Shown: positions 20,529-30,988, counted from the first letter of the stretch. The stretch: 64,000 nucleotides of DNA from Streptococcaceae bacterium (GCA_902363395.1 CABIZZ010000001.1:372001-436000); one strand, 5' to 3'. Notes: generated from the letters alone by a model not told the origin. Made by a program: numbers and translations.

Positions 20529-21404
20529 TTAAAGACAAGCTTTTCGGTATTGGCTTGGCGTGACCTGATAGTATTTCTTGAACTGGCGATTAAAGTTTGA
20601 GAGGTTGTTGAAGCCGGATTGGCTTGCAATATCAATGATTGCCTGATCGGAATGCTGGAGGAGATGGGCCGCTTTTTTCAACCGATATTGAATGATGTAC
20701 TCCATGCAAGAGATCCCTAATTGTTTCTTAAAGAAATTCATGAAGTGGGTCGGGCTAAAATGGCACAGTTCTGCCAAATGCTCGATCATGAGCTCCTCTT
20801 GGTAATGGTTTGAAATATGGTCGAGGACCAAACGGATTTTTTCTTCTCTCCGGTAAGCGTCTGTTGAGAACTTCTTCTCGACGATATAGTTGTGGGAGAA
20901 GAGGAGATAGAGGAGTTCATTGAGCTGGGATTTAAGTCGGAGTTCATAGAAGGGGCCTTGTTCTCTTCCGTTTGCCATACAGGTTAAGAGGCTCTGTTTG
21001 ATTTCTTCGTAACCAGGTGATTGGGCTTGAATGCGTCGGACAAATTCAAAATCTCCATTGTAGAGGGGTTGTAAATATTTTAGAGTGGCAATATTTTTAT
21101 GGGTAATCCCAATCAGGTCCAAATTAAAATGCAGGACATCCATAGTATGAGAAGAACTCTGGATGGGGTGGATGGAGTGAAGAGCATTGGGTCGGATCAA
21201 AATAATATCACCAGGCTGACTATTAAAATATTCATAGTCGATATGGAACTGAGCAGTCCCTTCATTGACATAAATAATCTCAATATCGGTGTGCCAGTGA
21301 AATAAGATATCTGGCTGGCCATTTTGGGTGCTAATCTGTTTAATTGAAAAAGGGAAATCGCTATTGGTAAAGGATGTTTGGCGGTATAAGGTATTTGTGT
21401 TCAT
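20529..21404 (-). CDS. AraC-family transcriptional regulator
   Basis: The 291-residue regulator has an N-terminal cupin-like sensing domain (about 20-150; HWHTDIEIIYVNEGTAQF, QPGDIILIRPNALHSI) and a C-terminal double helix-turn-helix (about 190-290; LAELCHFSPTHFMNFFKK, IIDIASQSGFNNLSNFNRQF). This layout is typical of sugar- or glycoside-sensing activators. No transport or sugar operon is adjacent, so the target is not evident; the neighbouring HAD gene is divergent. Confidence 0.9.
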   Translation of the reverse strand: MNTNTLYRQTSFTNSDFPFSIKQISTQNGQPDILFHWHTDIEIIYVNEGTAQFHIDYEYFNSQPGDIILIRPNALHSIHPIQSSSHTMDVLHFNLDLIGITHKNIATLKYLQPLYNGDFEFVRRIQAQSPGYEEIKQSLLTCMANGREQGPFYELRLKSQLNELLYLLFSHNYIVEKKFSTDAYRREEKIRLVLDHISNHYQEELMIEHLAELCHFSPTHFMNFFKKQLGISCMEYIIQYRLKKAAHLLQHSDQAIIDIASQSGFNNLSNFNRQFKKYYQVTPSQYRKACL

Positions 21405-21621
21405 GCCTACCTCTTAGATCTTTTTCGGGAGTAGCAGACGTTTTTTTTCAAGTGTGTGAAAGGGTCTGCTAGTTACTTCATACAGGGAAAATCTACTATC
21501 TATATTATAATAAAATTGGACCAAAAATTAAAGAGGATTCGATGGAATTTCTTAAATTTTAAGGAAGGAGGAGAGGGGCGACTTAAGGGAGAGAAGGTTC
21601 CAAAATGATGAGGGAATGGTG

Positions 21622-21627
21622 TATAAT
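21622..21627 (+). promoter_or_regulatory. -10 box of the HAD phosphatase gene
   Basis: TATAAT at 21622-21627, with no good -35 box. It lies downstream of the first in-frame ATG (21616), which helps exclude that codon as the start. Confidence 0.5.
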
Positions 21628-21654
21628 AGGGGAAAGATGGAAAGAGGTGGCGGT

Positions 21655-22488
21655 ATGCTACAAATGATTGCGACAGATATGGATGGCACTCTGATGGACA
21701 AGCAAGGAGAAGTAGATCATGAGCGCTTGAGCTGCATTCTGGATCAGCTAGACCAAAGAGGGATTCCTTTTGTCATTGCGACAGGGAATGGCTATAGCCG
21801 TATGTCTCATGTATTAGGAGACTTGAAAGATCGCGTCACCTTGGTGCTGGCCAATGGGGCACGGATATTAGAGAAGGGGAAGCTCATCCGAGAGTGCAGT
21901 TGGCCGGAAGAGCTGGTGCAGGAGGTCTTGCATTATCTAGAAGGCCGAGAAGAAGAACTTCATATGGTCGTTAGTAGCTTATCGGGAGGCTATGCCAAGA
22001 AAGGAACAGAGTTTCCTCTTTTAGAGCAATTGATGACGCCGGAGTTAGCAGCTGCTTTTTACAAACGGATGCACTTTGTGGATGATTTGGCCCATGAACA
22101 TGGCCAGCAAGTTTTGAAGCTAAGTGTTGTCACTGAGACTGAAAAAGTCGAAGCCTTTGTGCAAGAGCTGCGAGAAAAGTTTGGAGAGCGCCTGCTTCCT
22201 GCAGCTAGTGGCTATGGGGCCATTGATATTCTGCAACCGGGTGTCAATAAGGCTACAGCCATTCAATTCTTAGAAGAACGCTGGGGCGTGGATGGTGGAC
22301 ACTTGATGGCATTTGGCGATAGCCAAAACGATGTCGAGATGCTTGAGTTAGCGACCTATTCCTATGCAATGGAAAATGCGGATCCCCATGCGCGACAAGT
22401 AGCCCGCTATACGGCGCCTTCTCATCAGAATCATGGGGTCTACGAAGTCATCGAAGCATACTTGGATGGAAGGCTCAGCTTCGACTAG
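21655..22488 (+). CDS. Cof-type HAD superfamily sugar-phosphatase-like protein
   Basis: The 277-residue HAD hydrolase has motif I DMDGTL with the nucleophile aspartate, motif II ATGNGYS and motif III FGDSQNDVEML; the cap domain lies between (class IIB, Cof type). These enzymes dephosphorylate small cytosolic phosphates such as sugar phosphates or flavin precursors; the substrate cannot be read from the sequence. ATG 21655 is preceded by AGAGG at seven bases. Confidence 0.9.
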   Translation: MLQMIATDMDGTLMDKQGEVDHERLSCILDQLDQRGIPFVIATGNGYSRMSHVLGDLKDRVTLVLANGARILEKGKLIRECSWPEELVQEVLHYLEGREEELHMVVSSLSGGYAKKGTEFPLLEQLMTPELAAAFYKRMHFVDDLAHEHGQQVLKLSVVTETEKVEAFVQELREKFGERLLPAASGYGAIDILQPGVNKATAIQFLEERWGVDGGHLMAFGDSQNDVEMLELATYSYAMENADPHARQVARYTAPSHQNHGVYEVIEAYLDGRLSFD

Positions 22489-22538
22489 GCCTGTCCTACC
22501 TTGCACAGTTTCTACTATACGAATCGAAAGGAGCCTTT

Positions 22539-23171
22539 ATGGCTGTACAATTATTGGAGGCCTGGCTGTTGAAAGAACAGGCAAAAATACAGAAGAATTA
22601 CCGAGAACTGAATCAAAATTCTTTGAGGGAACCCGATATTCTTTTTATAGGAGACTCTATCGTCGAATACTATCCTCTTCAAGAGTTGCTGTTGACGGAT
22701 CAGTATATGGTGAACCGGGGGATTAGAGGCTACAAGACAGACCTCTTAAGAGAGCATCTAGATGCCCATATTTTCGGTCAAGCAGTGGATAAGGTTTTTT
22801 TACTGATCGGGACTAATGACATTGGAAAGGAAATGCCCCTGTCGGAAACCATTGATAACATGAGCATCATCTTGCAGGAGATGGTACGACTCTTGCCCTT
22901 GGCGCAAATCAAACTCGTTTCGGTTCTTCCTGTGAATGAGGGAGAGCCCTACAAGGGGACAGTTTATATCCGGACCAATCAGAAGATTCAGACCTTGAAC
23001 CAGGCCTACCACGAATTGGCCCAAGGGATGATAAATGTTGAATTTATCAATGTTTTTGACCATTTGCTTGGAGAGGATGGTCAGCTCAAACCGGCTTATA
23101 CAACAGATGGTCTTCATCTAACCATCGAAGGATACAGGGTCTTGAGTAAGGCTCTTCAAAGCGAAATCTAA
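22539..23171 (+). CDS. SGNH/GDSL-family hydrolase
   Basis: The 210-residue esterase/lipase-like enzyme has the four SGNH blocks: FIGDSIVEYYP (serine), NRGIRGY (glycine), LLIGTNDIG (asparagine) and TTDGLHLTIEGY (Asp-x2-His). No signal peptide, so cytosolic. The GAAAGGAG binding site precedes the ATG, 50 bases after the HAD gene, and no terminator separates them, so they probably form one operon. A role in deacetylating a carbohydrate or small ester is plausible but unproven. Confidence 0.88.
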   Translation: MAVQLLEAWLLKEQAKIQKNYRELNQNSLREPDILFIGDSIVEYYPLQELLLTDQYMVNRGIRGYKTDLLREHLDAHIFGQAVDKVFLLIGTNDIGKEMPLSETIDNMSIILQEMVRLLPLAQIKLVSVLPVNEGEPYKGTVYIRTNQKIQTLNQAYHELAQGMINVEFINVFDHLLGEDGQLKPAYTTDGLHLTIEGYRVLSKALQSEI

Positions 23172-23174
23172 CCC

Positions 23175-23212
23175 ATCCTAGCAAGGAAAATGATTTTCCA
23201 GCTAGGATTTTT
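23175..23212 (+). terminator. Terminator after the SGNH hydrolase gene
   Basis: ATCCTAGC with GGAAA pairs with TTTCC and GCTAGGAT, followed by T residues. Confidence 0.9.
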
Positions 23213-23505
23213 TATGCTTTCTATAAAACAGTTTGGAGAAACACTCTATTTTGTACTAATTCTACAACAAGCAAAAACCTTGCCCTTATGCGGTTTATGA
23301 CTTCTGTTATAAAATAGTTGGCAGAAACAGAACAGATTTTTGCTTTGTGTTATGTAATAGTTCCAGGCGTTCGGTGAGCATATTCTTATACAAGGACAAT
23401 AAAACGTGATAAATTGATATAGTAAAGTTATTTGAAACGTTTTCACTCTTTGTCGAATTCAGTTCAAAGACTGACAATTATTTTTATTGAAGGAGAGTTA
23501 TATTT
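23213..23505 (+). promoter_or_regulatory. Upstream region of spxB with a cre-like site
   Basis: The 293 bp before spxB hold no gene. TTGAAACGTTTTCA (23432-23445) fits the CcpA cre consensus with one left-arm mismatch. Imperfect direct repeats (AGTTTGGAGAAACA near 23230, AGTTGGCAGAAACA near 23320) and a CAAGCAAAAA/TTTTTGCTTTG inverted pair are also visible. The promoter itself is not unambiguous. Confidence 0.4.
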
Positions 23506-25281
23506 ATGACTCAAGGAAAAATTACTGCATCTGCAGCAATGCTCAACGTATTGAAAACATGGGGCGTAGACACAATCTACGGTATCCCATCAGGAACACT
23601 TAGCTCACTCATGGACGCTTTGGCTGAAGACAAAGATATCCGTTTCTTGCAAGTTCGCCACGAAGAAACAGGTGCTCTTGCAGCGGTTATGCAAGCTAAA
23701 TTTGGTGGTTCTATCGGTGTTGCAGTTGGTTCAGGTGGACCTGGTGCAACTCACTTGATCAACGGTGTTTACGATGCAGCTATGGATAACACTCCATTCC
23801 TTGCTATCCTTGGATCACGTCCAGTTAACGAATTGAACATGGATGCCTTCCAAGAATTGAACCAAAACCCAATGTACAACGGTATCGCTGTTTACAACAA
23901 ACGTGTAGCTTACGCAGAACAATTGCCAAAAGTGATTGACGAAGCTTGCCGTGCTGCTGTTTCTAAAAAAGGTCCAGCCGTTGTTGAAATTCCAGTAAAC
24001 TTTGGTTTCCAAGAAATCGACGAAAACTCATACTACGGATCAGGTTCTTACGAGCGTTCATTTATCGCTCCAGCTTTGAACGAAGTTGAAATCGACAAAG
24101 CTGTTGAAATCTTGAACAATGCGGAACGTCCAGTGATCTACGCTGGTTACGGTGGTGTGAAAGCTGGTGAAGTGATCACTGAATTGTCACGTAAAATTAA
24201 AGCACCAATCATTACAACTGGTAAAAACTTTGAAGCGTTCGAATGGAACTATGAAGGTTTGACAGGTTCTGCTTACCGTGTTGGTTGGAAACCAGCCAAC
24301 GAAGTGGTCTTTGAAGCGGACACAGTTCTCTTCCTTGGTTCAAACTTCCCATTTGCTGAAGTATACGAAGCCTTCAAAAACACTGAAAAATTCATCCAAG
24401 TCGATATCGACCCTTACAAACTTGGTAAACGTCATGCCCTAGATGCTTCAATCCTTGGTGATGCAGGTCAAGCAGCCAAAGCAATCCTTGACAAAGTGAA
24501 TCCAGTTGAATCTACTCCATGGTGGCGTGCAAACGTTAAGAATAACCAAAACTGGCGTGATTACATGAACAAACTCGAAGGTAAAACTGAGGGAGAATTG
24601 CAATTGTATCAAGTTTACAATGCAATCAACAAACATGCTGATCAAGACGCTATCTATTCAATCGACGTAGGTGACACTACTCAAACATCTACTCGTCACC
24701 TTCACATGACACCTAAGAACATGTGGCGTACATCTCCACTCTTTGCGACAATGGGTATTGCCCTTCCTGGTGGTATCGCTGCTAAGAAAGACAATCCAGA
24801 TCGCCAAGTATGGAACATCATGGGTGACGGTGCATTCAACATGTGCTACCCAGACGTGATCACAAACGTTCAATACGACCTTCCAGTTATCAACGTTGTC
24901 TTCTCAAATGGTAAATATGCCTTCATCAAGGACAAATACGAAGACACAAACAAACACTTGTTTGGTTGTGACTTCCCTAATGCTGACTATGCGAAAATCG
25001 CTGAAGCTCAAGGAGCTATTGGATTTACAGTTGACCGTATCGAAGACATCGACGCAGTCGTTGCTGAAGCTGTTAAATTGAACAAAGAAGGTAAAACTGT
25101 TGTTATCGATGCTCACATCACTCCACATCGTCCACTTCCAGTAGAAGTACTTGAGTTGGATCCAAAACAACACTCAGAAGAAGCTATTAAAGCCTTCAAA
25201 GAAAAATACGAAGCTGAAGAGCTTGTACCATTCCGCCTCTTCTTGGAAGAAGAAGGGTTGCAATCACGCGCAATCAAATAA
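23506..25281 (+). CDS. spxB: Pyruvate oxidase (H2O2-forming)
   Basis: The 591-residue thiamine-diphosphate/FAD enzyme catalyses pyruvate + phosphate + O2 to acetyl-phosphate + CO2 + H2O2. It begins [20 protein letters not shown]; the TPP-binding motif GDG...N is seen in [12 protein letters not shown] and the [10 protein letters not shown] segment, and [15 protein letters not shown] carries the conserved glutamate. Codon bias is extreme, indicating high expression. AAGGAGAG precedes the ATG. This is the peroxide source by which oral streptococci inhibit competitors. A cre-like site upstream suggests CcpA control. A large structured element lies downstream. Confidence 0.97.
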   Translation: MTQGKITASAAMLNVLKTWGVDTIYGIPSGTLSSLMDALAEDKDIRFLQVRHEETGALAAVMQAKFGGSIGVAVGSGGPGATHLINGVYDAAMDNTPFLAILGSRPVNELNMDAFQELNQNPMYNGIAVYNKRVAYAEQLPKVIDEACRAAVSKKGPAVVEIPVNFGFQEIDENSYYGSGSYERSFIAPALNEVEIDKAVEILNNAERPVIYAGYGGVKAGEVITELSRKIKAPIITTGKNFEAFEWNYEGLTGSAYRVGWKPANEVVFEADTVLFLGSNFPFAEVYEAFKNTEKFIQVDIDPYKLGKRHALDASILGDAGQAAKAILDKVNPVESTPWWRANVKNNQNWRDYMNKLEGKTEGELQLYQVYNAINKHADQDAIYSIDVGDTTQTSTRHLHMTPKNMWRTSPLFATMGIALPGGIAAKKDNPDRQVWNIMGDGAFNMCYPDVITNVQYDLPVINVVFSNGKYAFIKDKYEDTNKHLFGCDFPNADYAKIAEAQGAIGFTVDRIEDIDAVVAEAVKLNKEGKTVVIDAHITPHRPLPVEVLELDPKQHSEEAIKAFKEKYEAEELVPFRLFLEEEGLQSRAIK

Positions 25282-25292
25282 TCCTGCTCGTG

Positions 25293-25479
25293 GAAAATCA
25301 AAGATAAATTTATAGACTTCTTTATTAGGTTACTGCCGACGATTCTATCATTGAAACCTTAATTTTCAATGATGGAATCTAGTGCGGAGCCTAGAAAAAG
25401 TCCCAAAGGATTTTTCGTAGTTTGATGAGCAAAGAATTGCCATCAAACTTGGTTCCGCCTTGTTTATACTTTGATTTTC
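25293..25479 (+). repeat. Large structured element downstream of spxB (D)
   Basis: An outer stem of 11 + 5 bp (25293-25308 with 25463-25479, one bulged A) closes a tree of helices: hairpin 25341-25379 (GATTCTATCATTGAA/TTCAATGATGGAATC) and an 8-bp stem 25384-25391 with 25451-25458 that encloses two hairpins, 25391-25420 and 25421-25447. One copy in the window. It lies between the spxB stop codon and a terminator at 25494, so it would form the 3' end of the spxB transcript. Confidence 0.65.
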
Positions 25480-25493
25480 TTAGAGCAGAACTT

Positions 25494-25521
25494 GAAAAGA
25501 TCGGAGCTATCCGGTCTTTTT
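25494..25521 (+). terminator. Terminator, first of an identical pair
   Basis: AAAAGA and CGGA pair with TCCG and TCTTTT. The 28-base sequence is identical to 25949-25976. It ends the spxB transcript but lies only 14 bases before the VOC start codon. Confidence 0.75.
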
Positions 25522-25535
25522 CTGGAGGATAGTAA

Positions 25536-25883
25536 ATGAATCTAAATCAATTAGATATTATCGTTTCAAATGTTCCCCAAGTCTGTGCTAGCTTGGAGCG
25601 TATCTTGGACAAAAAGGCGGACTATGTTGACCAAAGTTTTGCTCAGTTCACGATTGGCAGTCACTGTCTCATGTTATCCCAAAACCATTTGATACCTTTG
25701 GAAAATTTCCAGTCAGGAATCATTCTTCACGTTGAAGTTGAGGATGTAGAGCAGAACTACCAACGGTTGAAAGATCTTGGTATCCAGGTTTTAAATGGTC
25801 CAGCTGTAACTGATTGGGGAACCGAAAGCTTGCTAGTTGAAGGCCCTGCTGGTCTAGTGATTGATTTTTATCGTATGAAATAG
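25536..25883 (+). CDS. VOC (glyoxalase/bleomycin-resistance fold) protein
   Basis: The 115-residue protein has a single vicinal-oxygen-chelate domain: NLNQLDIIVSNVPQVCASLE at the start, a central VEVEDVEQNYQRLKDLGIQVL half and a C-terminal GPAGLVIDFY. Such proteins act as glyoxalases, dioxygenases or drug-binding proteins; the activity is not predictable here. TGGAGGA precedes the ATG. Because a terminator ends just upstream of the binding site, expression may depend on read-through from spxB or on an unrecognised promoter. Confidence 0.82.
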   Translation: MNLNQLDIIVSNVPQVCASLERILDKKADYVDQSFAQFTIGSHCLMLSQNHLIPLENFQSGIILHVEVEDVEQNYQRLKDLGIQVLNGPAVTDWGTESLLVEGPAGLVIDFYRMK

Positions 25884-25948
25884 GAGGCGTGGTCATTTAA
25901 CGTCAACCTTAGCTATTCTTAAAATAGAATTTGAGAAAATGAACTATA

Positions 25949-25976
25949 GAAAAGATCGGAGCTATCCGGTCTTTTT
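25949..25976 (+). terminator. Terminator, second of an identical pair
   Basis: Same 28 bases as 25494-25521; ends the VOC gene. Confidence 0.8.
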
Positions 25977-26057
25977 GTGTTGCACGCGAACAAAAACAAT
26001 CTTAGAATAGTATCAGTTTTTCCTAGGATGCTGTAAGATTTTCGGGTTAGAGAAGGG

Positions 26058-26063
26058 TATAAT
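26058..26063 (+). promoter_or_regulatory. -10 box of the beta-glucosidase gene
   Basis: TATAAT at 26058-26063; the -35 region is poor. Confidence 0.45.
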
Positions 26064-26083
26064 AGAACTATCAAATCAAGTGA

Positions 26084-27532
<1,449 letters not shown>

Positions 27533-27536
27533 TGCA

Positions 27537-27580
27537 ACACTCGATTAGGAGGAAAGATCTTCTTGATCGAGTGTTTTCTT
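27537..27580 (+). terminator. Terminator of the beta-glucosidase gene
   Basis: AACACTCGAT (27537-27546) pairs with ATCGAGTGTT (27566-27575), followed by T-rich sequence. Confidence 0.85.
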
Positions 27581-27591
27581 TGCATTTTTGA

Positions 27592-27620
27592 TTGACGAAG
27601 GTCCCTTTATTTGATAGGCT
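27592..27620 (+). promoter_or_regulatory. Promoter of the two-component system
   Basis: TTGACG (27592-27597), 17 bp, TAGGCT (27615-27620). Confidence 0.5.
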
Positions 27621-27668
27621 AGGGGAATAGAACTGATTTCGCAAGAAAAGAAAAAAGGAGCGAGGCAA

Positions 27669-28358
27669 GTGGCACGGATTTTATTAATCGAGGATAATAA
27701 TGATATCCAAGAAATTTTATACAGTCTCTTAAGTGAAGATCATGAGGTCCTTCAGGCTTTTTCAGGTACAGAAGGGCTACGGCTCTTCCAGCAAGAAGCC
27801 ATTGATTTGGTCCTTTTGGATATCATGCTTCCAGGGAAAAATGGGGACCAGGTCCTGGAGGAGATCCGTTTGCAGAGTCAGGCGCCTGTTATCATGATGA
27901 CGGCTCTTGGAGACAAACACCTCATTAGCCAGTACCTCCTTGCCGGTGCCAATGATTATATTGTTAAGCCCTTTAATCTGGACGAAGTGGCGGCTCGGGT
28001 GACGGTGCAGTTGCGAAATCACGTCTCTCCGGCACAGGAAGCTCAAGCGTTGCAAAAGCTTTCCTTTAAGAATTTGGTCCTGAATCCAGAAACCTTTGAA
28101 CTGGAGTCTGGCGAACAGACGCTTCGCTTGGGCAAAAAAGAATTTCAAATTTTTGAGACCTTGCTGGCACATCCAAAGAAGATTTTCACCAAGGAAGAAT
28201 TGTATGAGGCGGTCTGGGAAGAAGTTTATCTGCCTGGAGACAATACCCTTAATGCCCAATTGAGTAATCTCCGGAAGAAAATTGCCCAGCTTGATCCGGA
28301 TGAGGACTATATTGAAACCGTCTGGGGCTTGGGTGTTCGCTTGAAAGGAGACCAGTAA
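27669..28358 (+). CDS. OmpR-family response regulator
   Basis: The 229-residue regulator has a receiver domain (1-115) with the phospho-acceptor D51 in LLDIMLPG and lysine in YIVKPFN, then a winged-helix DNA-binding domain (about 130-228; GKKEFQIFETLLAHPKKIFT, NTLNAQLSNLRKKI). The start is GTG 27669 with GGAGCGAGG before it. Its stop overlaps the kinase start by one base (TAATG). Partner of the adjacent kinase; likely targets are its own operon or the convergent ABC transporter genes. Confidence 0.92.
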   Translation: MARILLIEDNNDIQEILYSLLSEDHEVLQAFSGTEGLRLFQQEAIDLVLLDIMLPGKNGDQVLEEIRLQSQAPVIMMTALGDKHLISQYLLAGANDYIVKPFNLDEVAARVTVQLRNHVSPAQEAQALQKLSFKNLVLNPETFELESGEQTLRLGKKEFQIFETLLAHPKKIFTKEELYEAVWEEVYLPGDNTLNAQLSNLRKKIAQLDPDEDYIETVWGLGVRLKGDQ

Positions 28359-29245
28359 TGTGGGGATTGGTTCTAATTCTAGTCGTCCTTGTCTTTCTCT
28401 TGGGACTGGGTTACCTTCGCCTACTCTCTGCTCTCACAGATTTGCAGGAGCAGATTCAACAGAAGCTCCAAAATGGGAGTGGGGTACGGTTAACGTCACG
28501 TGTTTCAAAAAAAGAATTGGTCGCCTTGACCAAGCAGGTCAGTGATCTCTTTGATCAGATCGAGCGGACCAATCGGATTGCCTTTCAAGAGAAAAAGACC
28601 TTGGATATGGCCATCAGTAATATTGCTCATGATATCCGGACGCCTTTGACCATTGCATCGGGCTATACCCAACAAATCATCAAGGGTGGGACGCAGGAAG
28701 AGGAAAAGCTGAAGAAAATTGCTTCCAATCTTCAAGTCGTCTCAAAACGCCTGGAATCTCTCTTGGAATACAGACGCTTGATGGAAGGAGCTATTCAGCC
28801 TCGGCTTACAGACGTTAATCTCAGCCAAGTCCTGACCCAGCAGTTGTTCCAGTATTATGATAGCTTGTCTGAGGCGGGGATTGCCTTAGAGGTGGAGCTA
28901 GAAGAGCATCTTCATTATGCTACCGATCCTGAGCTCTGGGAGCGCCTCTTGCAAAATATGCTCAGCAATGTCCTCAAGCATGGGAAGGATCAGGCGCGTT
29001 TAACCTTAATGTCGGACGCGGAAACGATTCGGGTCGAGCTACGCAATATTGTGCAACAACCGATCCAGCACTTAGACCAACTGGCTAGTCGTTTCTACTC
29101 TGAAAATCTGTCGGATACAGAAGAGTCTTCTGGCTTGGGTCTCTACATTATTCAAAATTTTGTAGAGATCTTAGGGGGCGATTTGCAACTGGCAACGGAG
29201 GCAGACTGGTTTATTTTGACCATTACACTAAGAAAAAAGGCTTGA
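28358..29245 (+). CDS. Sensor histidine kinase without an extracellular sensor domain
   Basis: The 295-residue kinase has a single N-terminal membrane helix (about 2-22), a HAMP-like linker, H91 in SNIAHDIRTPLT, an N-box (LLQNMLSNVLKHG) and the G-box SSGLGLYI. There is no periplasmic-type sensor domain, as in kinases that sense membrane stress or an ABC transporter partner. Translation is coupled to the regulator by the overlapping TAATG. It is convergent with a BcrAB-type ABC transporter, the usual partner type of such systems. Confidence 0.9.
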   Translation: MWGLVLILVVLVFLLGLGYLRLLSALTDLQEQIQQKLQNGSGVRLTSRVSKKELVALTKQVSDLFDQIERTNRIAFQEKKTLDMAISNIAHDIRTPLTIASGYTQQIIKGGTQEEEKLKKIASNLQVVSKRLESLLEYRRLMEGAIQPRLTDVNLSQVLTQQLFQYYDSLSEAGIALEVELEEHLHYATDPELWERLLQNMLSNVLKHGKDQARLTLMSDAETIRVELRNIVQQPIQHLDQLASRFYSENLSDTEESSGLGLYIIQNFVEILGGDLQLATEADWFILTITLRKKA

Positions 29246-29266
29246 GCATTGCTCAAGGCTTTTTGT
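29234..29266. terminator. Bidirectional terminator between kinase and ABC permease genes
   Basis: AAGGCTTGAGC and GCTCAAGGCTT arms around ATT, with A and T runs on the two sides. It overlaps the 3' ends of both convergent genes. Confidence 0.8.
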
Positions 29267-30018
29267 TATAAATCTTTGTGTTTAAAAGTAGCGAGTCCCA
29301 GGAAGCCAAAAACAAGGATGAATCCAAGGGCGATAGAGAGGGTGTTGGTCGTTGCTGTGGTGCTCTGTACCAAGGAATATTGGAATTCCAAGTTTAGATA
29401 GTGGAGAATGTCAATATCTTTAAAGAAAAGCGCAGGCAGGCTTAAGAGGATATTTCCAATGAAGTAGCCAACGAAGGCCAAGGTGATGGATTGGCTAGCG
29501 TAGAGGAGGAAGGAAATGATGCTCACCCAAGCCAAGGTGCAAAGGAACTGAATCAGCACGGTCAGTCCAAAATGAGCAAGGAAGTGCTCTGGCATGGTGC
29601 CAAGTCCATTGTAGAGGGTCGCGATCAAGAAGACGAGACCATAAGAAACGAGAAATTGGAAGAGGGCAATGGTCAGGACAACGGCGCTTTTGGCAAAGTA
29701 GTAGCTGGTGCGCGAAACCCCATAGGCCAGATTATTCTTGTATAAGTTTTGCGTTAAGTCTGTTCCTAGAACCAAGGTGATGACAATAATGGTAAAGAGG
29801 ATAGTCACACTGATGCTGGAAGAGTAGTTGGTCAAGGCTTTAAAGCCTGTCCAAACTTCGGTGGCTTGGGGTAATTTGGATTCCGTATTGACGCCGACGT
29901 GGCCGGTAGCTCCAAAGATGACTCCAGACAGGATGTTGAGAACGAGAATAGCTTCTGTAATCCAAAAACCTTTGGAGCGAAAAAGTCTGTAAAAATCTGC
30001 TTGAATGGTATGCAACAT
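29266..30018 (-). CDS. ABC-2 type transporter permease
   Basis: The 250-residue integral membrane protein has six hydrophobic segments and begins MLHTIQADFYRLFRSKGFWI, the amphipathic N-terminus usual for BcrB-type permeases. The start at 30018 has AGGAGA seven bases upstream; an in-frame TTG at 30060 lacks one. It pairs with the ATPase encoded 61 bases upstream. Such exporters give resistance to bacitracin, lantibiotics or other membrane-active peptides, or export an unknown substrate. Confidence 0.85.
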   Translation of the reverse strand: MLHTIQADFYRLFRSKGFWITEAILVLNILSGVIFGATGHVGVNTESKLPQATEVWTGFKALTNYSSSISVTILFTIIVITLVLGTDLTQNLYKNNLAYGVSRTSYYFAKSAVVLTIALFQFLVSYGLVFLIATLYNGLGTMPEHFLAHFGLTVLIQFLCTLAWVSIISFLLYASQSITLAFVGYFIGNILLSLPALFFKDIDILHYLNLEFQYSLVQSTTATTNTLSIALGFILVFGFLGLATFKHKDL

Positions 30019-30079
30019 GATAAATCTCCTAAAATCAAATGTATGGGATAAGTAAAACAAGACGGTGGTTTGGTATCTT

Positions 30080-30988
30080 CTAGTCTACCAAGTCCGTAAA
30101 GAATTTTTCCAGATCTTGGCGGGCATAGTAGATTTCGTCCACGTCAATATCCGCTTGAACGAGGGCTTTGACAATGACTTTAATATCGTGAGTCTGTCCG
30201 AAGATATGGATTTCTCCATCCTTATCGATGACCTTGATACGGTGATGGAGCTGATCCTGGATCAGTTGACTCGCAAGGGCTAGCTGGCTAGTCTTGAGGA
30301 TGATGTAATCTTCTCCTTGTTCTTCGAATTCAGCCTTGCTAATTTCTTTGATCAAGCGCCCTTGGTCGACAATGCCAAAACGATTGGCCACCAGATAGAG
30401 TTCAGAGAGGATGTGACTGGAAATGAGGATGGTCATGCCGAGTTCATCGTTGAGGCGCTTGATCATCTGACGGAATTCCTTGATTCCGACAGGATCGAGA
30501 CCATTGATGGGTTCGTCCAAAATGAGGAAGTCGGGTTTGGCAATGAGCGCAATCGCAATTCCCAACCGTTGTTTCATCCCGAGTGAAAAATCACGGAATT
30601 TCTTCTTACCCGTATTATTCAGGCCAACATAGTTCAATGTTTCTTTGATGACCTGGTCGGGATTGGGGATATGGCGAGCCTTGCAATAGTAGACTAAGTT
30701 TTGGTAGGCGGTCATATGCTTGTGAGCCACAGGACTTTCAATGACAGATCCGACCCGTTTCAGGGCTTGTGTCCACTGGGAGCGATTTTTGGAAGCAAAG
30801 AGGGAGACGCTTCCGTCAGTTTCTTGAATCAGCTGGGTGATGACCTTGATGAGGGTGGTTTTCCCTGCCCCGTTCTTACCGATCAGGCCGTAGACGTCGC
30901 CTTTGCGAATAGTGAGATTCACATCATTTAAGGCGTATTGATGACCGAATTTTTTACTCAAATGGGAAATTTCTAATACTTTTTCCAT
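30080..30988 (-). CDS. ABC transporter ATP-binding protein (BcrA type)
   Basis: The 302-residue ATPase has Walker A GKNGAGKTT, the signature FSLGMKQR, Walker B FLILDEP and the switch histidine SSH, followed by a C-terminal extension typical of the BcrA/drug subfamily. It powers the permease downstream. GAAGGAGAAAACC precedes the ATG. A minus-strand TATACT (31040-31035) is a candidate -10 box. The structured element B lies 150 bp upstream on the same strand. Confidence 0.92.
   Translation of the reverse strand: MEKVLEISHLSKKFGHQYALNDVNLTIRKGDVYGLIGKNGAGKTTLIKVITQLIQETDGSVSLFASKNRSQWTQALKRVGSVIESPVAHKHMTAYQNLVYYCKARHIPNPDQVIKETLNYVGLNNTGKKKFRDFSLGMKQRLGIAIALIAKPDFLILDEPINGLDPVGIKEFRQMIKRLNDELGMTILISSHILSELYLVANRFGIVDQGRLIKEISKAEFEEQGEDYIILKTSQLALASQLIQDQLHHRIKVIDKDGEIHIFGQTHDIKVIVKALVQADIDVDEIYYARQDLEKFFTDLVD

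Noticed and set aside
25293..25479. Element D as a pneumococcal-type BOX element
   Set aside because: The end CTTTGATTTTC recalls the BOX end, but the boxA/boxB/boxC order and sequences are not recognisable.
30019..30060. 14-residue extension of the ABC permease
   Set aside because: Starts at TTG without a binding site; ATG 30018 has AGGAGA upstream.
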